From NCBI GenBank assembly GCA_003599475.1, contig QZKK01000147.1, positions 1 to 22,506 of the forward strand: DNA of 22,506 nucleotides. Direction: 5' to 3'. The position numbers were made by a program, and so were the translations under genes. The notes under the pieces are model-generated. The model was not told the origin of the DNA. It saw only the letters and a program-made list of their open reading frames with translations, and did no database searches. The stretch comes from Desulfobacteraceae bacterium. GTDB lineage: Bacteria; Desulfobacterota; Desulfobacteria; Desulfobacterales; SURF-15. Shown here in pieces: positions 15,218 to 21,343 of this stretch (positions are counted from its first letter, which is position 1; every line of letters starts with the position of its first letter).

Positions 15218-15245
15218 GGGAGCGGCCGTACAGGGAGCGGCCGTA
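15217..15245 (-). repeat. Tandem 14-bp direct repeat touching the -35 element
   Basis: Two exact copies of TACGGCCGCTCCCT (minus strand) lie at 15232-15245 and 15217-15230, with a one-base spacer and a period of 15. The last T of the proximal copy is the first base of the -35 TTGACA. The position suits an activator or repressor binding pair for the UDP-sugar operon, which is inference. Confidence 0.5.
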
Positions 15246-15262
15246 TGGACCGAACATCGAAT

Positions 15263-15277
15263 CCCGCCAGGGGCGGG
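15263..15277. terminator. Short GC hairpin downstream of cyaA
   Basis: CCCGCC (15263-15268) and GGCGGG (15272-15277) form a 6-bp stem with a 3-base loop about 35 bases after the cyaA stop. There is no T-run, so terminator function is uncertain. Confidence 0.35.
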
Positions 15278-15301
15278 AAATGAAGGAATAAAATCTCGGT
15301 A

Positions 15302-15314
15302 AACGCTGAACGCT
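15302..15314 (-). repeat. Word AGCGTTCAGCGTT fused to the cyaA stop codon
   Basis: This 13-base string begins with the last two bases of the cyaA TAG. The same string begins at the last base of the cysK TGA (953-965). It looks like one arm of a repeat element lacking its partner. Confidence 0.55.
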
Positions 15315-17190
15315 AGGACAAGAGGGAGATGATCTTTTTGGTCCGTTCGATGATTTTTTCATAGGATGCGCAGTTTCGCTGGATGTAGTAGCTGGTTTCG
15401 AGACGATCCGCACGGGCGCTCGTCTTCTTGAAAAAGGAAAGCAGCGCTCCGGGCGAGTGGAACCTTCTGACGAACAGCTCCCCCCAACTGTTGTTGAACA
15501 CCACGGCAAAATCGTTTATATCCGTCTCCCAGGGAGACTTCTCGAAGCTTACCGTAATCAGCAGCCTCTGTATCTCCGGGTCTTTGTGGTAGGCAGGAAA
15601 CGAGACTTGAGACACATCCGAGGATCCGAACAACGCTTTCATCTTCTTGCCCAGGTTGATGATCTCCTGGAGGGTGACGCTCGAGGGATTCGGTTCCATG
15701 TTGATCCCGTTTCCTTCGAAAAGATCGTTCCACACCAGAAAAGCGATATCGAAAATCACGTCCGGATTGGAGACGAGCAGATTGGATTTGTCCTTTCCCG
15801 AGTAGACGTTCCATCTTTCGCATTCCAGGACAAAAAGGGGGGCGGAAAGGTTGAGCGATCCGGTCGGTTTCTGAAGCACCGGAACCTTGTTCGGTTTGCT
15901 CTGATAGGCCACCAGAATTTTACGACCGAGGACATTCAAGTCCTGTTTGTCCATTTCCGTGGCGATGCCGCTGTGGGCAGTGGAAATTTCTTTGTACATG
16001 CGGATCAGAAACTGAAAAAGCCGGTTTCCGAGTTGAACCTGTTCATCGAAATTCCAGGTTTGGAATCTGCTGAGGCGCAATCTTTCTTTGATGTCGAGCG
16101 GGTACTCTTTCAATAGATCGGCGGTGATTCGCTTCTTTAAAGCCTCTCTTTTACCGTACGGTTTCAGCTCGCAGCGCAAATAGAAGCACCGGATTAAAAA
16201 ATCTACTCGGTCCGGCTGCCTCTTTCTTCGATAATCATCCAAAATGGCCTTCATCGTAAAGACGATCGGATCCGGAACCAGGGCCGACGGCTCGTCGGAA
16301 AGCACAAAACTCCGGAACCGATGGCAGGGAAGACTCTCCTCAGGCGAATCGAGCTGCATCTCGAGCAGCGTCATCTTGATGATCGACTTCAGCGAACGGG
16401 TCAGCGACTTATGAATTTGCCAAAGCGCCGCACCGAAGGACTCGCTGTGGGGGACCCGGGCCAGGTTTCCCAGATCGATGACATCATACAGGCCGAAGTG
16501 CGGGTTCTCCAAAGCGGCGGCGGCTTCACCGTAATCCACCGGTATGCCCGGATCATAGCTGATCCACCACAGCGGTATCTTTCCGCAGATGACCATACAG
16601 GTCCGATAGAATTCCTCTTTGAGGACGTTTTTTTGAGCGCTGCCGGAGCTTTCCGAATCCAGGCTGCCGAAGCGGCCTTTACGGATATCGGATACTTCGG
16701 AAAGGAAAAAAAAGACCGGCATCTTCAATTCCTGATCCAGCCAATCCTTGATCAGATTGATCTTCTGATTGAGCTGGCGCCACCCTTCCGGTTCGAGGTC
16801 CGCTTTGTCATAACAGACCCAGATATCGCAATCGGAACCGGCCGTCTGACCGGCCGTGCCGATACTGCCGATGGTATAGAGACCTTGAACGGGGAAAGGC
16901 TCTGCCTTCTCTTTCAGCAGAGAGCGCTTCTCGTCGATCCCGAATTTTCGCTGGAATTTCGATTCCCGCCTTCTGATTTCGGGATCGTTGTCCATGTTGT
17001 AGATTTTGATGCGCCCGGTCATTTCCGGCACGAACCCCGGACAGGCAGAATGGTTGACGCAAAGGAGCCAGGGTACCAGATACAGGATGATTTCGCTTTC
17101 TTCAGGGCTCAGCTCGGAGAATACGGCTTTTCTGAACTGGTTGTACCGGAGGAATGCCTTTTTATTTCGTGCAAGGATTCGTTGGAGCAT
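15313..17190 (-). CDS. cyaA: Class I adenylate cyclase
   Basis: This 625-residue protein resembles enterobacterial CyaA, which makes cAMP from ATP. The nucleotidyltransferase core reads YTIGSIGTAGQTAGSDCDIWVCYDK, with Gly-Ser at 108-109 and the metal-binding pair Asp120 and Asp122. Further family segments are LKEEFYRTCMVICGK, VIDLGNLARVPHSESFGAALWQIHKS and the following KMTLLEMQL. The C-terminal half still matches the regulatory region (DLNVLGRKILVAY, FNNSWGELFVRRFH), but the protein is about 220 residues shorter than E. coli CyaA (848), ending soon after that region. The start ATG at 17190 has no clear Shine-Dalgarno. It diverges from the 4-Cys/moaD/thiF genes. A CRP partner and any PTS control are not visible here. 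Confidence 0.88.
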   Translation of the reverse strand: MLQRILARNKKAFLRYNQFRKAVFSELSPEESEIILYLVPWLLCVNHSACPGFVPEMTGRIKIYNMDNDPEIRRRESKFQRKFGIDEKRSLLKEKAEPFPVQGLYTIGSIGTAGQTAGSDCDIWVCYDKADLEPEGWRQLNQKINLIKDWLDQELKMPVFFFLSEVSDIRKGRFGSLDSESSGSAQKNVLKEEFYRTCMVICGKIPLWWISYDPGIPVDYGEAAAALENPHFGLYDVIDLGNLARVPHSESFGAALWQIHKSLTRSLKSIIKMTLLEMQLDSPEESLPCHRFRSFVLSDEPSALVPDPIVFTMKAILDDYRRKRQPDRVDFLIRCFYLRCELKPYGKREALKKRITADLLKEYPLDIKERLRLSRFQTWNFDEQVQLGNRLFQFLIRMYKEISTAHSGIATEMDKQDLNVLGRKILVAYQSKPNKVPVLQKPTGSLNLSAPLFVLECERWNVYSGKDKSNLLVSNPDVIFDIAFLVWNDLFEGNGINMEPNPSSVTLQEIINLGKKMKALFGSSDVSQVSFPAYHKDPEIQRLLITVSFEKSPWETDINDFAVVFNNSWGELFVRRFHSPGALLSFFKKTSARADRLETSYYIQRNCASYEKIIERTKKIISLLS

Positions 17191-17217
17191 TTTCAGCGGC
17201 GGCGTACAAAGTTTTGA

Positions 17218-17245
17218 TTGAAAATGATACCCTATCGACTATAAT
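17218..17245 (+). promoter_or_regulatory. Sigma-70 promoter for the 4-Cys/moaD/thiF operon
   Basis: TTGAAA (17218-17223) and a perfect TATAAT (17240-17245) are 16 bases apart, about 58 bases before the ATG at 17303. It lies in the 112-base divergent gap with cyaA. Confidence 0.6.
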
Positions 17246-17302
17246 CAGAGAAAGTCGAAATCGATTCACCAAAAAACAGACGTTCCCTTTACCTGTTGCA
17301 GG

Positions 17303-17494
17303 ATGGACAATCCAAAACGGATCGACTGCCATAAGTGTGCACACTATTACGTGACCTGGGAAGAAAAATTTCCACACGGTTGCCGGGCGATGAAGTTCAA
17401 ATCGAAGCGACTCCCGTCCGATGCCGTAATGGAGAGCTCCCGAATGCCATGTATGCTGTACACCCTGAAAAACTGCGTCCGGAAAGGTTCGTAA
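17303..17494 (+). CDS. Small 4-Cys conserved protein
   Basis: This 63-residue protein begins MDNPKRIDCHKCAHYYVTWE. It has CHKC near the N-terminus, FPHGCRAMKFKSKRLPS in the middle and SSRMPCMLY toward the C-terminus, a four-cysteine arrangement that suggests a zinc-ribbon-like metal site. From memory, short proteins with this CxxCxYYYVTW...FPxGCxAxxFKSK layout are widespread in anaerobic bacteria, sometimes labelled uracil-DNA glycosylase-related without good reason. No Shine-Dalgarno is clear, but a strong promoter lies upstream. It is followed 41 bases later by the MoaD-like gene. Function unknown. Confidence 0.7.
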   Translation: MDNPKRIDCHKCAHYYVTWEEKFPHGCRAMKFKSKRLPSDAVMESSRMPCMLYTLKNCVRKGS

Positions 17495-17535
17495 CCCTTA
17501 GTGGCACGAGATCGACAAGAAATCAATAGATAATC

Positions 17536-17772
17536 ATGAAGACCTGCATCCAGTTGAAATTATTCGCCACGTTGAAAAGGTTTCTCCCGGAAGCCGAAAG
17601 CGATCGGTTTGCACTGGATAGAGACATCACGGTCAGAGATCTTCTATCAAAGATCGGAATTCCTGAAACTGAAGTCAAACTGATATTTATCGACGGGAAA
17701 AAAGCCGCCTTTGAGACGGTTCTCTCCGGCGGAGAGCGGGTGGGGATCTTTCCACCGGTAGGGGGAGGTTGA
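17536..17772 (+). CDS. MoaD/ThiS family sulfur-carrier protein
   Basis: This 78-residue ubiquitin-fold protein has a MoaD-like start (IQLKLFATLKRFLPEA), a central TVRDLLSKIGIPETEVKLIFIDGK and a C-terminal FPPVGGG. The terminal Gly-Gly is the site that an E1-like enzyme adenylates before sulfur transfer. The next gene, one base away, encodes such an enzyme, so they probably act as a pair. Which pathway they serve (molybdopterin or tungstopterin, thiamine, or another sulfur product) is not shown by the window, since no moaE, thiG or aldehyde ferredoxin oxidoreductase is present. Confidence 0.85.
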   Translation: MKTCIQLKLFATLKRFLPEAESDRFALDRDITVRDLLSKIGIPETEVKLIFIDGKKAAFETVLSGGERVGIFPPVGGG

Positions 17773-17773
17773 T

Positions 17774-18631
17774 TTGATTCAGAATATCATCGATGCAGTC
17801 GTGAACCGATCGATTCAAAAAACGTTTCCTGACAGAGATCCATACCGGAGCCTGTCGACGGTTACTGTTTCCAGCCTTTCCGCCGAATTCGGCATTTCGG
17901 GGAAAGAGATTGAAATCGCCGCGCTCGAAGCGGGAATCGTCCCGGAAAGATACGCCCGGAACATGAAAACGCTTTCCCTTCAGGATCAGGCCGCACTGCT
18001 GAAATCGAAGGTGAGCATCGTCGGACTGGGAGGACTCGGCGGCGGTGTTACGGAAATCCTATCCCGCATCGGTGTAGGCACGCTTTATCTCGTCGACGGC
18101 GACAGCTTCGAGGACCATAATCTGAATCGGCAGTTTCTGAGCAAACAGGCGCTGCTTGCCTTTCCGAAGGCGCGTGCAGCCTTCGAGCGGGTGAAAGAGA
18201 TCAATACTTCGATTTCCGTCTTCCCTCGCCAGGAATTTCTGACGGAAGAAAACAGCGCGGAGCTCCTGGGGCATCCTGATGTGGCCGTGGATTGCCTGGA
18301 CAACCTGCCGACTCGAAGGGTGCTGGAAAAATTTGCGAAAGGAATGAAGATTCCCTTGGTTTCTGCAGCAGTGGCCGGGAGCTCGGGCCACCTTACGGTA
18401 ATCTTTCCGGAGGACCCCGGCCTGAAGATGATTTATGGAGATACGACCGACCCGAGGATGCGGGGGGCCGAAGCCTCGCTCGGAGCCCTGCCCCATGCGG
18501 TAACCCTTCTTTCCTCCCTCGAGGCCTCGGAGGTGCTCAAGATCATCCTGAAGAGAGGCGAACCGACCCGCAATCGGCTCCTGGTGGTGGATCTATTCGA
18601 TAATTCCTTCGAGATGCTGAGGCTGCTCTGA
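17774..18631 (+). CDS. ThiF/MoeB/HesA family adenylyltransferase
   Basis: This 285-residue E1-like enzyme is expected to adenylate the C-terminus of the neighbouring MoaD-like protein. An N-terminal extension of about 60 residues precedes the family core ERYARNMKTLSLQDQAALLKS. The ATP-binding loop is GLGGLGG (84-90), followed by LVDGDSFEDHNLNRQFL with Asp108 and Arg119, and VDCLDNLPTRR. Cys174 in that last motif is the only cysteine, so both the zinc CxxC pairs and a separate catalytic Cys of MoeB are missing. The start is TTG at 17774, 5 bases after GGAGG, which lies within the Gly codons ending the moaD-like gene. A GTG about ten codons on is an alternative. Confidence 0.87.
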   Translation: MIQNIIDAVVNRSIQKTFPDRDPYRSLSTVTVSSLSAEFGISGKEIEIAALEAGIVPERYARNMKTLSLQDQAALLKSKVSIVGLGGLGGGVTEILSRIGVGTLYLVDGDSFEDHNLNRQFLSKQALLAFPKARAAFERVKEINTSISVFPRQEFLTEENSAELLGHPDVAVDCLDNLPTRRVLEKFAKGMKIPLVSAAVAGSSGHLTVIFPEDPGLKMIYGDTTDPRMRGAEASLGALPHAVTLLSSLEASEVLKIILKRGEPTRNRLLVVDLFDNSFEMLRLL

Positions 18632-18640
18632 CCACTTGCT

Positions 18641-19447
18641 CTACCCGCCGGTTATCTGAAGCTCGTATTCCACGGTCGAAAAAGCGGCTGTCCAGGAAGG
18701 TCCGGGGATATATGAGCGTTCGGTGAATTGGACCTTTCCCGCATGATCGACCAGAACCACCGAAGAGGATCGGGTTCCATAGTCCGGACTGGTAATGAAG
18801 AGAGGAGAAAGGATCCTTTCCCAGGCAAGTCCCGCGCCGGTATCGGGCAGCATTTCATCCGGAGGCGCGGTTGCGTCCTTAAGCATTTCCAGAATCGCTT
18901 CGTTGGAGATTTTTTCCTCTTTTTCGATGATCGAGCGAAGCATGTTCTTTCCGATTGCCACCTTCGGCCAGGGAGTGTCCAGCAGGTGATTGCTGATTCC
19001 GTAAACACCGGGTTTCAATTTACGGATGCCGGGGCTCCGACCATGCGCTCGATGAGGGGTCCGATTTGAATAGTAGTAAAGACCGTCTCGATCTCCAAGA
19101 AGCAGGTTGAATCCGCTGTAGACATCTCTTCTTTTGTCGATTGTTTCAATATACTGCCCGGGGGGTGTTCGGGCTTCGAGATAATCGCTGACGATTCGTC
19201 CTCTCGATGGAGCGCCTTCTTTTCTTTTCTGACCTTCCCGGAAATTGGTCACGGCAGCAAATCGTCCGGTCCGGGTGATCCCGAGCCATGTGCCCATCGC
19301 TTCGAGGTCCCGGCCGGCGAGTACTCCCGGAGCATCGTCCCAATAGGAGAGGGCTCGGGTTGGACGGGCGTAATATTCATCCCGATTCGCCGCGAGGATC
19401 ATGCGATAACCGGGATGACTGCGGTAGGAAAAAAGAATAAGACACAT
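18641..19447 (-). CDS. NRDE (TANGO2-like) family protein
   Basis: This 268-residue protein starts MCLILFSYRS and carries the naming motif NRDE at residues 21-24 (ILAANRDEYYARPT). GTWLGITRTGRFAAVTNFRE and YGISNHLLDTPWPKV are further family segments. The Cys at position 2 directly after the initiator Met is conserved in the family and suggests an N-terminal nucleophile type fold. A longer in-frame start near 19561 would read across the intergenic palindrome and is rejected; the chosen ATG has AAGGA about 11 bases upstream. Function is not settled: the family has been linked to heme or lipid handling. It converges with the ThiF-like gene, leaving 9 bases between stops, and diverges from the thiolase. 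Confidence 0.85.
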   Translation of the reverse strand: MCLILFSYRSHPGYRMILAANRDEYYARPTRALSYWDDAPGVLAGRDLEAMGTWLGITRTGRFAAVTNFREGQKRKEGAPSRGRIVSDYLEARTPPGQYIETIDKRRDVYSGFNLLLGDRDGLYYYSNRTPHRAHGRSPGIRKLKPGVYGISNHLLDTPWPKVAIGKNMLRSIIEKEEKISNEAILEMLKDATAPPDEMLPDTGAGLAWERILSPLFITSPDYGTRSSSVVLVDHAGKVQFTERSYIPGPSWTAAFSTVEYELQITGG

Positions 19448-19485
19448 TTGACCATCAATCCTTCGATGTGATATTTCGGGTTCCG

Positions 19486-19500
19486 GGTTCAAGTTGAACC
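19486..19500. promoter_or_regulatory. Perfect palindrome GGTTCAA-G-TTGAACC in a divergent gap (operator candidate)
   Basis: Two 7-base half-sites flank a single central base, midway in the 135-base divergent region between the NRDE gene and the thiolase gene. The size and symmetry suit a dimeric regulator site. The regulator is not in the window. Confidence 0.45.
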
Positions 19501-19582
19501 GCTCGGCCCAAGCTCTGCCGTTTCCTCTAAGATATCTAAGCATTCCCCGTGCCGGGGTCAACGGCGAAAAGGAGGATTGAAA

Positions 19583-20872
19583 ATGAGAGAGGTCGTCATC
19601 GTCAGCGGGTCAAGGACGGCAATCGGTGCATTCGGCGGCGCATTGAAGCATGTCCCAGTGGTTCAGCTCGGAGCATCCGTCATTCGGGATGTCTTGAAAA
19701 AAGCCGGCCTCAGGCCGGCAAAGGGGGCAAGATCCATCAAAGCTTCCCCTGAAAAACTGAGGAACCGGGGGTTGATTGAGATCGAGCGAAAGTACGCTGC
19801 CTGGGAAGAGACCCTTGCGCCGGTGGTTGTCGATGAAGTGATCATGGGCAACGTACTCCAGGCCGGGCAAGGGCAGAATCCGGCCAGGCAGGCCATGATA
19901 TATGCCGGGGTGCCGAAAGAGACCCCTGCCTTTACCGTCAATATGGTCTGTGCCTCCGGGCTGAAGGCGGTGGCTTTGGGTGCCGCCTCGATTATGTGCG
20001 GCCAGGCCGATGTGGTGGTCGCCGGAGGCCAGGAAAACATGAGCCTCGTTCCAATGGCCTTGCTCAAGGCGCGCTGGGGGCACCGGATGGAGGTGACCGG
20101 GACAGGCGACATCTATGATCTGATGGTTTTCGACGGCCTCTTTGAAATCTTTTATGGATACCATATGGGCGTTACGGCAGAAAACATCGCAGCCGCTTAC
20201 GGGATCGGCCGAAGGGAACAGGATGAACTCGGAGTTCTCAGCCACAATCGCGCGAAAATGGCGATCCGGTCCGGCTGGTTTTCACGTGAAGTCGTACCGA
20301 TCGTACTCAAAGAAAGGAGCGGGGAGCGGATTTTCGATACGGATGAAAGACCGATGGATACGGATATCGAGAAGATGTCGAGGCTGCAGCCGGCATTTAA
20401 GCAAGATGGAACAGTTACCGCCGGCAATGCATCCGGAATCAACGATGCGGCTGCGGCAGTCCTGCTCATGAGCGCGACGAAGGCCCGGCAGATGGGTCTG
20501 CATCCGATGGCCAGGATCCGGAATTCCGCTGCGGCCGGAGTCGATCCGGCATACATGGGGCTTGGTCCGGTGCCTGCGGTAAAGAAAGCGCTGGCTGAAG
20601 CCAGGATGAAATTGACCGATATCGAAGCCATCGAACTGAACGAGGCTTTTGCATCCCAGGCCATTGCATGCATGCGGGAGCTGCACATCGATTTCGATCG
20701 TCCGAACGAGATCGGAAGCGGCATATCTTTGGGCCACCCGATCGGCTGTACCGGCGCCAGACAGCTTGTGACCCTGGCCCACCACATGCAGCGGAAGGAC
20801 TACCGGACAGGGCTGGTGACCATGTGCATCGGAGGCGGGATGGGGATGGCGATGATCCTGGAGCGATCATGA
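19583..20872 (+). CDS. Acetyl-CoA acetyltransferase (thiolase)
   Basis: This 429-residue cytoplasmic thiolase condenses two acetyl-CoA to acetoacetyl-CoA or cleaves 3-ketoacyl-CoA. The acyl-binding Cys123 is in VNMVCASGLKAV, His385 in ISLGHPIGCTG, and the second catalytic Cys415 in TMCIGGGMG; NEAFASQ is also present. The protein is about 35 residues longer than the usual 390-395, because residues about 46-80 are a charged insertion between the first strand-helix unit and VVVDEVIMGNVLQAG. The ATG at 19583 is chosen because AAAGGAGG sits 7 bases upstream; a TTG two codons earlier would leave only one base of spacing. Chain-length preference is not decidable. Confidence 0.94.
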   Translation: MREVVIVSGSRTAIGAFGGALKHVPVVQLGASVIRDVLKKAGLRPAKGARSIKASPEKLRNRGLIEIERKYAAWEETLAPVVVDEVIMGNVLQAGQGQNPARQAMIYAGVPKETPAFTVNMVCASGLKAVALGAASIMCGQADVVVAGGQENMSLVPMALLKARWGHRMEVTGTGDIYDLMVFDGLFEIFYGYHMGVTAENIAAAYGIGRREQDELGVLSHNRAKMAIRSGWFSREVVPIVLKERSGERIFDTDERPMDTDIEKMSRLQPAFKQDGTVTAGNASGINDAAAAVLLMSATKARQMGLHPMARIRNSAAAGVDPAYMGLGPVPAVKKALAEARMKLTDIEAIELNEAFASQAIACMRELHIDFDRPNEIGSGISLGHPIGCTGARQLVTLAHHMQRKDYRTGLVTMCIGGGMGMAMILERS

Positions 20873-20899
20873 CCCGATGGATGTTTTTACTGTTTTTGC

Positions 20900-20928
20900 T
20901 TTACAAAATCGATTGTTTCCGGTATCAT
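20900..20928 (+). promoter_or_regulatory. Sigma-70 promoter upstream of the small membrane protein
   Basis: TTTACA (20900-20905) and TATCAT (20923-20928), each one base off consensus, are 17 bases apart. It lies 28 bases after the thiolase stop. It would drive the 51-residue membrane gene and possibly gyrA. Confidence 0.6.
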
Positions 20929-21029
20929 CGGCTCTTATTTTTCAAGTGCTCTCATGCTCTCGGAACGGGCATGAAAAAGAGCGCGAAACAGGGCTGAACG
21001 TATCACCCAGCGACCAGGAGTTTGAACCG

Positions 21030-21185
21030 ATGGATATCAGCAGGAAATTGGGCATATTGATTTTTCTCGGTGTACCTGCCATCGTCGGCGGCGGTATTTT
21101 TTATGCGGCCTTCGAAAGCTACACCCCCGTATTTATCTTCGAAACTTTGCTTCTGCTGATCGCCGGCGGTTTTTTCAGCAAATAG
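21030..21185 (+). CDS. Small two-helix membrane protein
   Basis: This 51-residue protein of unknown function starts MDISRKLGILIFLGVPAIVG. Two hydrophobic segments (about 7-26 and 31-48) are joined by a short polar stretch, FESYTPV, and it ends GGFFSK. ATG follows AGGAG at a 9-base spacing, which supports translation; a longer in-frame start at 20877 would run through the promoter and is rejected. It lies between the thiolase and gyrA and has its own promoter candidate. The 158 bases after it, up to gyrA, show no gene and no convincing promoter. Confidence 0.65.
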   Translation: MDISRKLGILIFLGVPAIVGGGIFYAAFESYTPVFIFETLLLLIAGGFFSK

Positions 21186-21343
21186 GCCCGCCCTCTCCTG
21201 AAAAAATTAATCGTTTGAGTCCCTTTGCCGAGCGAAAAGGAGTCCCGAGAGGACAATCTTCACTCCCCGAATGGCCCTAGACCCAGAAGCGCAGCATGTG
21301 ATGCAAGACCGTATATGATACCCGGCCGAACATAGGAGGATGA

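Noticed and set aside
16321..17217. 298-codon plus-strand frame antisense to cyaA
   Set aside because: Completely covered by the adenylate cyclase gene with conserved motifs on the minus strand; no family features in the antisense product.
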